A stretch of 40,296 nucleotides of DNA from an uncultured Eubacterium sp. (GCA_937894585.1 CALBGO010000077.1:1-40296); one strand, 5' to 3'. Positions 25,939 to 34,834 are shown, counted from the first letter of the stretch. The notes: a model not told the origin generated them from the sequence alone. Numbers and translations: made by a program.

Positions 25939-26117
25939 TTGCAGTTGTCCGGCCGACCTGGTCTTTGCCCCCACACTCGCCTTGACCGGAATTTTTCCGA
26001 GGACTTACTTCTAAGGTACGCCATGATCACTGCCGCCTTGCGGATCAGCTTACGTGGATCCTTTTGCCCGCACCTGGCTTGGATTTTCAACCACAGACCC
26101 GGACAACTGCAATGCCG
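25934..26117. mobile_element. 184-bp element bounded by 19-bp perfect inverted repeats (MITE-like or structured RNA)
   Basis: CGGCATTGCAGTTGTCCGG (25934-25952) recurs inverted at 26099-26117. The 146 bp between carry no credible gene. The left arm overlaps the end of the third 112-bp unit. No clear target-site duplication is seen. The size and perfect ends suggest a small non-autonomous insertion element, but a long stem in a transcript is also possible. The next 185 bp (26118-26302), up to the comF stop, show nothing recognisable. Confidence 0.5.
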
Positions 26118-26302
26118 TCTTATTTCATTTTTATGATATACCGTTTATGCCGAGGCTGATATTCTGCTGTTCATCTGCCTGCCGCACTTTCTTCAGCAAA
26201 ATATCCAAAACACTTCCGCATTTACATTTTTACAAACAGTTCTTTCTATACACCAAAAACTTTAGCACCAAAACAACACCAATGGCTTTCTTATCCTTTG
26301 TC

Positions 26303-27208
26303 TCAGTACCGTGCAGCAAACGCAAGAAAAAGCACATCTTTGGGTTCTGCTGTTTTTAATGCGCGAAAGCATTCTCCGGCGGTACTCCCTGTTGTGTAAA
26401 AATCGTCCAGCAAAAGCACACGCTTTCCTTTCAGCATTGTAACATATTTTTCATTACATGCAAACTTATCTTTTACATTACTTCTTCGTTCAGAAGGACC
26501 AAGACCTCTCATGGGAAGTGTATCAGAAGTTCTGAGAAGACCGTGAGCAAAACAGGGTTTTCCCGTCAGCGTTCCCAGATACCTTCCCATCAGCGCAGCG
26601 TGATTGAAACCTCTGCGCCGTTCTTTTTCAGAAAACATAGGAACAGGCACGATCACATCAAACTCCGCCTCCGCCAATATCAGGCGATCCCTCATCATTT
26701 CGGCAAGCTCTCTTGCGATGTATTTCCTGCCGTTATATTTCAGCGCAAAAACAAGACTTCGCTCATACAGTCCATATCGAGTGCAGCTCAAGGTTTTAAG
26801 CCCGCGAATGCTGCGTACATCGCTTCCATCCCACCGAATATGAGAAAGGCAATGGTCGCAGAGATGATAGGTTCTCGTTTCATCTATAAGATTTCCGCAG
26901 CAAATACAATACAAAGCCGAAGGAAACAGAAGATCCATAACACGATCTGCCGCCGATTTCAAAACCGACACCTTCGCGCCTTCCGATTCTGCCGTCTGCT
27001 TCTGCTGATCCTCCGAATCTTTCCGCTGTTTCGGCAAATCAACAGCTTCTTCCGTCTGCTTCCGCAACTTCGGCTGTTTCGCAGATTTGCTCAGGCCTGT
27101 CAAAGCTGGGTTTTCAAATATGCACGGCGTTTCCGCTGCACTGCCGGTCACCTCTGTCATACCGCCCGTTTTTTCCGCCGCACGGCCTGTTTTGAGATTC
27201 TCTATCAT
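26303..27208 (-). CDS. comF: ComF-family phosphoribosyltransferase-like protein
   Basis: The 301-residue protein has the ComFC layout. A Cys cluster (LYCICCGNLID and CDHCLSHIRW, about residues 97-130) probably binds zinc. There follow YGLYERSLVFALKYNGRK, the conserved FDVIVPVPMFSEKERRRGFN, LPMRGLGPSERRSNVKD and the PRPP loop VLLLDDFYTTGSTAGE. ComF supports DNA uptake in competent bacteria and may act in recombination. An N-terminal region of about 85 residues, rich in Lys, Glu, Ala and Gln, is not usual for the family. The true start may be further in, but the SD (a G7 run, 10 nt before ATG 27208) supports the long form. It lies 31 bp after recD2 at the end of the yhaM-cca-recD2-comF cluster. 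Confidence 0.88.
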   Translation of the reverse strand: MIENLKTGRAAEKTGGMTEVTGSAAETPCIFENPALTGLSKSAKQPKLRKQTEEAVDLPKQRKDSEDQQKQTAESEGAKVSVLKSAADRVMDLLFPSALYCICCGNLIDETRTYHLCDHCLSHIRWDGSDVRSIRGLKTLSCTRYGLYERSLVFALKYNGRKYIARELAEMMRDRLILAEAEFDVIVPVPMFSEKERRRGFNHAALMGRYLGTLTGKPCFAHGLLRTSDTLPMRGLGPSERRSNVKDKFACNEKYVTMLKGKRVLLLDDFYTTGSTAGECFRALKTAEPKDVLFLAFAARY

Positions 27209-27239
27209 ATAACCATTACCCCCCCTGTTGAAATTTTCT

Positions 27240-29465
27240 CTACACCCGTTCCGCTTCTGTCTCCAAAAGTTCCGAAAGCCGCCAGCGAAGCCCCGAATAC
27301 CGCATCTGAATCCTGTTATTATCTATCATTGCATGCATTTTCTGCTGTGAACCCGCAAGCACCACCACCTGTTTACCGCGGGTTACTGCCGTATAGAGCA
27401 AATTTCTGGTGGCAAGAATCGGCGGAAACCAGGATATCGGCATTACCACAATGGGAAACTCACTCCCCTGACTCTTATGAACCGTAATCGCATAAGCCAG
27501 CTCCAGTTCATCCAGCTGTGCAAAATCATAGGTCACATACTTGTCCTCATCGAAAATAACCGTCATCTGATTGTATTCTTTGTCTATTTTTTCAATAAAT
27601 CCCACATCACCGTTAAAAATCCCCTGTCCTTCGGAAAAATCACGGCGCTTTTTCCATCCCATTTCATAATTGTTTTTAATCTGCATGACTTTGTCATTTT
27701 CCCGAAAAATCCGCTCCCCGAATTTCCGTTCCGCAAGATCTTCCCGCGGCGGATTCAGCGCCTGCTGCAAAACTTTATTCAGAGCAATACTGCCTAAAGC
27801 TCCCTTTCGAACCGGCGTCAGAAGCTGAATATCCCGCACCGGAACAATCCCCTCATAATAAGCAGGCAGTCTTGCGGTAATCAGCTGTACCAAAAGCTCC
27901 TCAATCTGCTTTTCCGATGATCGTTCCATAAAGAAAAAATCCTTATCCCTGCCGTTCAGAAACGGATATTCTCCCTGATTGATTCTATGCGCATTGACTA
28001 CAATCATACTTTCCCGGGCCTGCCTGAAAATTTCCGTCAGCATTACCGTATGCACATATTCGCTTTCAATCAGATCCCGAAGCACATTACCTGCGCCCAC
28101 CGAGGGCAGCTGATCGTAGTCGCCGACCAGAATCAGCTGGGTACCTTCTTTTAAGGCATCGGTCAGTCCCTGCATCAGCATCAGATCGATCATAGATGCT
28201 TCATCTACGATTACCACATCGTAATCAAGCGGATCTTCGCTGTTTTTTCCAAAACGCATTGTATCTTCGTCCGCAGCATGATAATATTCCAAAAGCCTGT
28301 GCACCGTAGAGGCATAATGACCGCTGGTCTCGGTAATCCGTTTTGCAGCTCTTCCCGTCGGCGCCGCAATAGCGGTTTTGAATCCGCTTTGTTCAAAAAT
28401 ATTGATTAATGTATTGATGATTGTGGTTTTTCCGGTTCCCGGACCTCCCGTAATCACAGAAACGCCTCCGGTCAGGGAGCTTTTCACCGCTTCGGTCTGC
28501 TGTTCCGAAAGGGTAATTCCTGTCTGACCGCAGGTCATTTTTATCATACTGTCGATATCCACAGAAAGAGATTTCAGCGAAGCATGCACAAGTCCCGCAA
28601 TATTGCGGCATACTCTCTGCTCCGCAAAATAATAGGCATACAGATACACCACCGTCTGCCCTTTCAGTGTATCCAGCTGTACTTCTCCCTCAAAAGCCAT
28701 CTCCACCAGATTTTCGTAAATCAGCTCCGAAGAAACATCGAGCATAGCGCACACCTTTTCGCAAAGCTCCTGCTGCGGCACATAAGTACTTCCCTCTCCT
28801 GCATAATAAAGCAGACCGTATTTGATTCCGCTTTTAATCCGAAAGGAGCTTTCCGGATCGATACCCATCTTCTCCGCAATTCTGTCAGCCTTATGAAAAC
28901 CGATACCCGAAACCTCCTCCACCAACCTGTAGGGATTCTCGCGAATCAGCTCCGGAGCATCTTTTCCGTAATTCTTATAAAGCTTCAAAGCGTATTCCGC
29001 CGAAATACCGAATTTCTGAAAATACATAGATACACCGGCAAACTCACGGTGCGCCGCATAGGATTCGCCGATCAGCTCCGCCTTTTTGGCGCCGATTCCG
29101 CTGACACGAGCCAGTTTTTCCGGAGATTCTTCCATAACCGCAAGGGTTTCCTCTCCAAAAACGTCTACTATCGCAGCAGCTGTTTTGGGACCGATGCCTC
29201 GGATAATCCCCGATGCCAGAAAGTTTTCTATACCGGAAAGACCTGTGGGCAGTATTTCCTCAAATTCACTGAAGGCAAACTGCTCCCCGTAAGTCGAATG
29301 CACCCTGAAGCTTCCCCGCAGCCTGTAGGATGCGCCCTTTATACAGGAAGGGAGACAGCCGACCACAGTAAAATACTCGTCCTCTGTCTCCATCACAGCA
29401 ATGGTATATCCGTTTTCTTCGTTGTAAAATATAATCTCGCTAATGGTTCCCTGCTTTTCTTCCAT
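27240..29465 (-). CDS. recD2: RecD2-type ATP-dependent DNA helicase
   Basis: The 741-residue SF1B helicase has the RecD2 layout: an N-terminal OB-like domain (GTISEIIFYNEENGYTIAVM), helix-hairpin-helix motifs (GIIRGIGPKTAAAIVDVFG, LARVSGIGAKKAELIG), then the motor. Walker A is GGPGTGKTTIINTL, Walker B is DVVIVDEASMID, GDYDQLPSVGAGNVLRDL is motif III, and the C-terminal motifs include AITVHKSQGSEFP and LLYTAVTRGKQVVVL. RecD2 unwinds 5'-3' without RecBC and acts in replication-fork repair and mismatch repair in Gram-positives. It starts 12 bp after cca, so the two are probably co-transcribed. All motor motifs are intact. Confidence 0.95.
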   Translation of the reverse strand: MEEKQGTISEIIFYNEENGYTIAVMETEDEYFTVVGCLPSCIKGASYRLRGSFRVHSTYGEQFAFSEFEEILPTGLSGIENFLASGIIRGIGPKTAAAIVDVFGEETLAVMEESPEKLARVSGIGAKKAELIGESYAAHREFAGVSMYFQKFGISAEYALKLYKNYGKDAPELIRENPYRLVEEVSGIGFHKADRIAEKMGIDPESSFRIKSGIKYGLLYYAGEGSTYVPQQELCEKVCAMLDVSSELIYENLVEMAFEGEVQLDTLKGQTVVYLYAYYFAEQRVCRNIAGLVHASLKSLSVDIDSMIKMTCGQTGITLSEQQTEAVKSSLTGGVSVITGGPGTGKTTIINTLINIFEQSGFKTAIAAPTGRAAKRITETSGHYASTVHRLLEYYHAADEDTMRFGKNSEDPLDYDVVIVDEASMIDLMLMQGLTDALKEGTQLILVGDYDQLPSVGAGNVLRDLIESEYVHTVMLTEIFRQARESMIVVNAHRINQGEYPFLNGRDKDFFFMERSSEKQIEELLVQLITARLPAYYEGIVPVRDIQLLTPVRKGALGSIALNKVLQQALNPPREDLAERKFGERIFRENDKVMQIKNNYEMGWKKRRDFSEGQGIFNGDVGFIEKIDKEYNQMTVIFDEDKYVTYDFAQLDELELAYAITVHKSQGSEFPIVVMPISWFPPILATRNLLYTAVTRGKQVVVLAGSQQKMHAMIDNNRIQMRYSGLRWRLSELLETEAERV

Positions 29466-29477
29466 ATCTCTCCGATT

Positions 29478-30761
29478 TTATCTCGTCCATTTCACATAGC
29501 GGGTCTTTGCCGCAAATTTGCTCTTCGCCATCTTTCCTGCCTGTTTCAGAAGAACATCCCTGTTGTTGTTGACAGGATTTTTATGCACCACCGCAACCAC
29601 CAGATTCAGAAGTTCTTCCGCCCGCTCCGGCGTATCCGCAATGCCGGCCTCCATTAAATCATTGGCATCGATTACTAAATCCTCTGCAAACACCGGTTCC
29701 GATGCGACTTTCTTAAGCATATAGTTTCTGGCTTCCACCTTATTGGCCGGTTGGTCATAGACAATACGCATAGCCTTTGCCAGATTATGAAGGTACATAT
29801 ACCGATCCATACCGTATTCGTGCAGGAATCTCTTAAATTCCATATCTGTATTCAGGAAATTGATATCAATATGTTTTTCCACACCGTCTATAAGATGCGT
29901 TTTTGTCTTTTCATTGTAATGCAGTCTTTCGATTGCCGGAATCGCCCGTTTTTTATGCAGCGCCGTATAAACAAGTCCAAGCCGTCTGTCTTTGACGGGT
30001 TTTGTCTTGTCAATGTTTTCGCACACAGTCTTAAAGGCATTGGTATCGCTCATGGACATTTTGGATGCGATTTCTTCTCCCAAAACCACCGCCATCAGAC
30101 CACTTCCTGTCAGCATCTTCAGACCTTTACCCGCAAAATCCGCTGTAACCAGATCCTCAAATTCTCTTCTTACCGCCGTCGTTTCTCCCCGGTCAACCTG
30201 CTCCATCAGCGTCCTCCAGTTGCTGCCGATTGCATCAAAGACGCTTTTGTGCAGGTCGAAATCCAGTTCCGCAGCCAGTCTTACGGCTTCCATCATACGA
30301 ACCGGTTCCTTTGAGAATAAAGTATCCGCATCTCCAACGGTTTTAATCAGACGGGATTTCAGATCGTTTCTGCCCCCGAAAAAGTCTGCAAAGCTTCGCT
30401 CCGGGTTATCCGCCATAGCGTTAATCGTAAAACCCATACCGGAAAGTACATCCCGAATATCACCGTCATAATGTCTAATATCCACAATACATCCATCTAT
30501 AGTCGGAGTTTCCCCCTCTTCTTTTGCAGGTATTTCATAAGTAAAATCTATCCGGAAAATCTGTTTTTCTCTATCATACACTTCTCCTCTTTCCAAAATC
30601 TCCTCCATATCGGAAAGAGTCGCCTTTGTATAAAGGTCCCAGTCATAAACCTTAAGTCCCAATATCTGATCTCTTACACAAACCCCTGCCGCATAAGTTT
30701 CAAACCCTTTTCTCTCCAGTGCCTGCAACGCTCTCAGCACATCTTTGTCAAACTTAATCAC
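29478..30761 (-). CDS. cca: CCA tRNA nucleotidyltransferase family protein
   Basis: The 427-residue class II nucleotidyltransferase carries the polymerase-beta-like head. VRDQILGLKVYDWDLYT supplies the two catalytic Asp as DWD. GFTINAMADNP, DFFGGRNDLKSRLIKTVGD and EPVRMMEAVRLAAEL are the typical downstream blocks, and the C-terminal half is helical. It adds or repairs the 3' CCA of tRNAs. The nucleotide-binding loop is unusual: the family normally has GG before the VRD block, but here it reads AAGVCVRD, with Val in place of the second Gly (codon GTT, one base from Gly). Activity could be altered. SD GGAGG precedes ATG 30761. It lies in a tight cluster between the YhaM-like gene and recD2. Confidence 0.93.
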   Translation of the reverse strand: MIKFDKDVLRALQALERKGFETYAAGVCVRDQILGLKVYDWDLYTKATLSDMEEILERGEVYDREKQIFRIDFTYEIPAKEEGETPTIDGCIVDIRHYDGDIRDVLSGMGFTINAMADNPERSFADFFGGRNDLKSRLIKTVGDADTLFSKEPVRMMEAVRLAAELDFDLHKSVFDAIGSNWRTLMEQVDRGETTAVRREFEDLVTADFAGKGLKMLTGSGLMAVVLGEEIASKMSMSDTNAFKTVCENIDKTKPVKDRRLGLVYTALHKKRAIPAIERLHYNEKTKTHLIDGVEKHIDINFLNTDMEFKRFLHEYGMDRYMYLHNLAKAMRIVYDQPANKVEARNYMLKKVASEPVFAEDLVIDANDLMEAGIADTPERAEELLNLVVAVVHKNPVNNNRDVLLKQAGKMAKSKFAAKTRYVKWTR

Positions 30762-30773
30762 TTTATATTTCCT

Positions 30774-30813
30774 CCGTTATTCCTGTGTCGGCTTTCCGTT
30801 ATTCCTGTGTCGG
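30774..30813. repeat. 22-bp-period duplication spanning the end of the YhaM-like gene
   Basis: CCGTTATTCCTGTGTCGG occurs at 30774-30791 and 30796-30813. The copy at 30796 encodes the last codons and stop of the YhaM-like gene. The other copy lies in the intergenic gap and contributes part of the cca SD. Confidence 0.95.
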
Positions 30814-31761
30814 TTTATAGATCTTCCGGTTATCGAGAACCCAGATTCTGTCGGAAAACTCTCCCGGCGCAACTCCCCGCAATGCATCCTCCATATCGAA
30901 CATTCTCGCATCTAAAATATCCAGGTAATGCAGCACCTCGGCTTCCGGAAACAGCGGTTTTTTCGGGCTTCCGAATTCCGGTTCATAATGATGCGATAAA
31001 ATCATATGCTCCAGCATCAGCGTCTTTTCTTCAGGTATCTCAAGGTCGCGGCAGACTCTGTCCAGCAGTTTGATACCCTGCACGATATGTCCCAGCATCT
31101 GTCCCTCAAAAGAGTAACCCGGCGATACGCCGTACTCATTGGACAGAATTTCGTTAAGCTTTTCGATATCGTGTAAAATAACGCCTGCAGCCACAAGGTC
31201 TTTATTCAGGTTGGTATAAACTTCGCAGACGCGGATTCCCGTCATCAGCATCCGCTTCACATGATAAAGAAGTCCTCCGTACTCGGCATGATGGTTTCTT
31301 GCCGCCGCCGGATAATACATCAGCCGTTCTTTATTCTCCGCGAGAATGGAAATGCAGAGACGGCGAAGATCACTGTCCTCCATGGCATCTGCCGTATTAT
31401 AGATAAAATCGAACATTTCGTCGGATGGCTCCGGAGCTGCCTTAATGTAATCGGAAATGTCCAGCCCGTCAGCTTCATTTGCCGGTCTGATTCTGCCGAT
31501 TCGAAGCTGCGTCTGCCCCTGCCAGTCGGTTACCTGAGCTCTAACTTTGATAATGTCGCCTTCTTTCATTGCAGACAGCATCGGAAGCTCACTTTCCGCA
31601 ATATCCCATTTTTTCGAGTTAACTTCTCCGCTCTTATCTCCAAGCAGAACATCAAAATACTGTTTTTTATTTGCGCCTACCTTGATGCCTGCGCTTTTTA
31701 TCATAAAAAAATCTGTAATCTCGGATTGTACTTTCAAATCCGCCGCATAAAACTGTTTCAT
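30799..31761 (-). CDS. yhaM: YhaM-like 3'-5' exoribonuclease (OB fold plus HD domain)
   Basis: The 320-residue protein begins with an OB-type nucleic-acid-binding domain (about residues 10-95: KKQYFDVLLGDKSGEVNSKK, VTDWQGQTQLRIGRI) followed by an HD phosphohydrolase domain. Metal-ligand motifs are RNHHAEYGGLLYHV (His), VILHDIEKLNE (His-Asp) and LEHMILSHHYEPEFGSPKKP. The match to YhaM/CBF1 nucleases, which degrade RNA and single-stranded DNA from the 3' end, covers the full length. It is first in a run of minus-strand genes (then cca, recD2, comF) with short gaps. SD ACGGAGAAG precedes ATG 31761. The C-terminal codons are duplicated downstream. Confidence 0.92.
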   Translation of the reverse strand: MKQFYAADLKVQSEITDFFMIKSAGIKVGANKKQYFDVLLGDKSGEVNSKKWDIAESELPMLSAMKEGDIIKVRAQVTDWQGQTQLRIGRIRPANEADGLDISDYIKAAPEPSDEMFDFIYNTADAMEDSDLRRLCISILAENKERLMYYPAAARNHHAEYGGLLYHVKRMLMTGIRVCEVYTNLNKDLVAAGVILHDIEKLNEILSNEYGVSPGYSFEGQMLGHIVQGIKLLDRVCRDLEIPEEKTLMLEHMILSHHYEPEFGSPKKPLFPEAEVLHYLDILDARMFDMEDALRGVAPGEFSDRIWVLDNRKIYKPTQE

Positions 31762-31812
31762 TTCTCTTCTCCGTTAAAATTACTTTTGCCCTTCTGTTCC
31801 GAAGGTAAGTAC

Positions 31813-31841
31813 ATTATATACCATTTATGCGAATTCGTATA
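31813..31841 (-). promoter_or_regulatory. Promoter -10 and dyad operator upstream of the YhaM-like gene
   Basis: TATAAT (31818-31813 on the minus strand) lies about 50 bp before the start. Just upstream, TATGCGAATTCGTATA (31826-31841) is a 16-bp dyad with one mismatch that would overlap the -35 region. No good -35 hexamer is visible, so an activator or repressor may act here. The regulator is not known. Confidence 0.4.
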
Positions 31842-32061
31842 GTGATTTCGTTGTGAAGAAATTTTCCCCGTATGAAGAAAAATTCCCCGATTCATTTTCG
31901 GGTTATTACGCCCATCAGCATCTCATCATCATTCAGTTCCCATTGCCGCACTCCATATACCCTTGCACTTCCAATGCAGGTCATCCCCGGGATTCCAATG
32001 CAGTCTCATTCTTCGAACTACCTATACCCTTACCCCGTATATTTTGCTGTTTGAACCGGGG

Positions 32062-32417
32062 AAATCCCCTGCCTACTCCCTTTGTTCTAGTTTTGCAGGG
32101 GATTTTTGCGGAAAAATCATAGAAGAAGCATTCTTGGATTTGCAATACTTACCATTATATCCCATTTTTGTCCCTATTTTAGAGTAAATTTCATCATTTA
32201 CAGGAATTTTTTCCCTGTAAATCGGTGCAAAATCGAAGAAAGCACCCTTCCTTTCCTTCATATACCCCCCTGCTTGTCGTTAAAAATCCCCCGCATTCTG
32301 CTCAAAATACAGTTTACGGGGGATTCGGGACATATTCGAAACAGAAGGTTTAAAAAAATGCGTATGACGGGATTAAAATCCCCCGCTTTCTGCTGAAATA
32401 CAGTCCGGCAGGGGATT
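32062..32417. repeat. Three related hairpins in a 737-bp gene-free gap
   Basis: Arms of the type AATCCCCYGC / GCRGGGGATT occur at 32062-32105 (perfect 11-bp arms), 32285-32325 (9-bp arms) and 32377-32417. The last two also share a loop, TTCTGCT followed by AAATACAGT. The first has a TTTTT tail on the plus strand and the last an ATTTTAA tail on the minus strand, so some may terminate the converging transcripts. No gene is credible between 31762 and 32498. The rest holds a 10-bp direct repeat (TCCAATGCAG near 31970 and 31991). Confidence 0.8.
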
Positions 32418-32498
32418 CGATGGATTTGAAGTATATACGATTGCCGGGACCTGAAGAAAAGGTTGGCAGAATTATGCCTTTACAGCACGGTGGTAAAT

Positions 32499-34154
32499 CT
32501 ACGCCTTTTGCAGCGCGACTGTTGCTTTAAACAGGTCGCCGTCTATGACAATGCTGAATTTTCCATGCATCAGGGAGGTCAGGTCTTTTGCGATGGAAAG
32601 TCCAAGACCGCTTCCTTCTGTGTTTCTTGACTCGTCGCCCCGCTTGAACCGCTCCATCAGCTCATCGGCGCTGATATTCAGTCTGTCTTTAGAGATATTC
32701 TTAACATCCAGATAAATCATCTGTTCATCTTCACGAATGTCCAGATAAACACGGCTTTTCGGCAGCGCATATTTGCTTACATTGGTCAGAAGATTTTCAA
32801 TCACCCGCCATAAAAGCTGGCCGTCCGCCATCACATAAATCGTCTCGGCTTTATTGGTATAGATCACATCCAGCTCATTTGCCGCAAGCCGTTCCTCAAG
32901 CTCTGCCATAGCCTGATTTACAATAGAGCTCATTTCAATTTTCACAATATCCACAGGAATACTGCCGCTGGAGGCTTTTGCAGCCTCAAACAGATCCTCC
33001 GTCAGTTTCTGCAGCCGTCTGGTCTTTTCATCGATAATCGTAAGGTAGGACGGCGCATTTTCGCTGTCAAGTCCTTCTGTTTTCAAAAGATCCACATAAG
33101 AAACCATCGAGGTCAGCGGCGTTCTTAAATCGTGGGACACATTGGAAATCAGATCCGTCTTCAGACGCTGGTTTTTCAGCTCGTTCTGCACCGCCACATT
33201 CAGCGAATCGGAAATCGTATTGATATCCGAAGCCAGACGGTCCAGTTCTCCGTTATCCGTTACAGGAATCTTATACGCAAGATTTCCGTTTTTGATTTCG
33301 GAAACGCCTTCCTTGATTGCCGTATATTTTTTCGCCCATTTCGGTACGAATATTAAGATCAGAATCAGTACCGGAATAATACCGAACCAGGTTGCAGAAA
33401 GCAGCATTCCCCCGATCAGCACTGCCATCAGCTTCCAGAAAACGCCTTCGCTTGCCTTGGCGGCATCATAGGCATGCCAAATAATTCTTCCTACAATCGT
33501 ATGTTTCCAGAAAGAGCCGTCCTTGATTTTCTTAATCACCGACTGAAACAGCATCAGAAAAACTCCGATCAAAACGCTGTTTCCTATCACTGCAAAAGCG
33601 ATCTCCAGCCACCGCGGATGAAAGCTTGAAACATTCCATAAAATACCGCCGTATTCTTCGCACAGCTTCAGCTCCTTTGGCGTCAGCCTCTGTATCAGAT
33701 TTTCCCGATACCATCCGCTTCCGGCAAGCCAATCCACATGAACGACACACATCAGCGCAATCAGAAAAGCGATTCCCACCATGGCCGCAATCTGCACATC
33801 GGTAAAGATCCGATCGAATCTGTTCAGAATCAGCCTGCCGGTTTCATCCTTACGGCCTACCGTCACAACAGAAACAGCCAGCGCAATGAGTGCAATGAGC
33901 ACCGCAGGCCCCGCTATCATCCACAGCTCAGACACCACTTCGTCGATTCCTTCGACACTGAAGGAAATCCATTCTGCATCCATACCGTCTTTGCCGTATT
34001 CTTTCCAGTATCCCGCACTGCCTTCAAAGCTGTATGCCATCACCAGCATACAGCCTGCAAAAATCGTAACCTCTGCGGCAATTACTGCCAGCGCGGAGCT
34101 GACCGCCCATGTAATCCACCTTGTGCCGCTATAGCTTTTCAATTTTGTATCCAA
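32499..34154 (-). CDS. Membrane sensor histidine kinase
   Basis: The 551-residue kinase has about five membrane segments (near residues 14-42, 78-98, 122-140, 184-206 and 240-270), with an extracytoplasmic loop of about 35 residues after the first and another of about 40 after the third. A HAMP-like linker (KNGNLAYKIPVTDNGELDRL) leads to the HisKA domain with the phospho-acceptor in SNVSHDLRTPLTSM (His341), then HATPase_c with ENLLTNVSKYALP and the G box EGSGLGLSIA. It forms a pair with the response regulator upstream (26-bp overlap, so translationally coupled). The domain order resembles VanS-like and cell-envelope-sensing kinases. The stimulus cannot be told from sequence, and no obvious target genes adjoin it. 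Confidence 0.93.
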   Translation of the reverse strand: MDTKLKSYSGTRWITWAVSSALAVIAAEVTIFAGCMLVMAYSFEGSAGYWKEYGKDGMDAEWISFSVEGIDEVVSELWMIAGPAVLIALIALAVSVVTVGRKDETGRLILNRFDRIFTDVQIAAMVGIAFLIALMCVVHVDWLAGSGWYRENLIQRLTPKELKLCEEYGGILWNVSSFHPRWLEIAFAVIGNSVLIGVFLMLFQSVIKKIKDGSFWKHTIVGRIIWHAYDAAKASEGVFWKLMAVLIGGMLLSATWFGIIPVLILILIFVPKWAKKYTAIKEGVSEIKNGNLAYKIPVTDNGELDRLASDINTISDSLNVAVQNELKNQRLKTDLISNVSHDLRTPLTSMVSYVDLLKTEGLDSENAPSYLTIIDEKTRRLQKLTEDLFEAAKASSGSIPVDIVKIEMSSIVNQAMAELEERLAANELDVIYTNKAETIYVMADGQLLWRVIENLLTNVSKYALPKSRVYLDIREDEQMIYLDVKNISKDRLNISADELMERFKRGDESRNTEGSGLGLSIAKDLTSLMHGKFSIVIDGDLFKATVALQKA

Positions 34155-34815
34155 TTCCCCACACCACCTTTAAATACTTTGGATTTTTAGGATTAATCTC
34201 TATTTTTTCCCGAATCCTTCTAATATGAACGGCTACGGTGTTCTCCGGATTGTAGGCAGGTTCATTCCAGACATTTTCATAAATCTGTTCCATAGAAAAC
34301 ACCTTGCCCGCATTTTGCGTCAGAAGCTTCAGAATACCGAACTCGATGGGCGTTACACTGACCGGCTCTCCGTCCACGGAAACCGTCTTTTCGTCATCGT
34401 CCACCTCAAGTCCCCCTGTTTTGTAAACCCCGCTCTTCTTCTCCATACTCCCAAGATCCACATACCTGCGCAGCTGAGATTTCACCCGCGCGATCAGTTC
34501 CAGCGGATTGAACGGTTTGGTGATATAATCGTCGGCACCCACATTTAACCCCGTAATTTTGTCATAATCCTCCGACTTTGCCGACAGCATAATAATAGGA
34601 ATATTGCGCTCCTCTCTGATTTTCATAGTCGCCTGCACGCCGTCCATTTTCGGCATCATTACATCCATAATAATCAGATGCAGCTGTTTGTTTCTGACAA
34701 TGTTCAAAGCTTCCGCCCCGTCGTAAGCCTTAAACACCGTATACCCCTCGTTTCTCAAGTAAATCTCTATTGCCCCTGCAATTTCCTTATCATCATCGCA
34801 TACCAGAATATTCAT
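34129..34815 (-). CDS. OmpR/PhoB-family response regulator
   Basis: The 228-residue regulator has a receiver domain with acidic pocket CDDD (residues 7-9), phospho-acceptor Asp51 in IIMDVMMPKMDG, the conserved Ser in IIMLSAKSED and Lys100 in YITKPFNP. A winged-helix DNA-binding domain follows (VSVTPIEFGILKLLTQNAGK, EPAYNPENTVAVHIRRIREK, VVWGIGYKIEKL). It is closest in layout to VanR-type regulators. It is transcribed first and overlaps the kinase start by 26 bp. SD AAGGAGAA precedes ATG 34815. Three TTTGTAA direct repeats upstream may be its own binding sites. Confidence 0.95.
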   Translation of the reverse strand: MNILVCDDDKEIAGAIEIYLRNEGYTVFKAYDGAEALNIVRNKQLHLIIMDVMMPKMDGVQATMKIREERNIPIIMLSAKSEDYDKITGLNVGADDYITKPFNPLELIARVKSQLRRYVDLGSMEKKSGVYKTGGLEVDDDEKTVSVDGEPVSVTPIEFGILKLLTQNAGKVFSMEQIYENVWNEPAYNPENTVAVHIRRIREKIEINPKNPKYLKVVWGIGYKIEKL

Positions 34816-34834
34816 CAGACCGTTCTCCTTTCGT

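Noticed and set aside
25585..26090. Small ORFs on both strands through the 112-bp repeats
   Set aside because: They repeat the same residues with the repeat period (in shifted frames), lack SDs and resemble no family. The DNA repeat itself explains them.
28584..29657. 357-residue plus-strand ORF
   Set aside because: It is antisense to recD2, which is intact with all helicase motifs. The composition is that of a shadow frame.
31826..31841. LexA box
   Set aside because: The dyad centre is CGAATTCG and does not match the Gram-positive LexA pattern CGAAC-N4-GTTCG.
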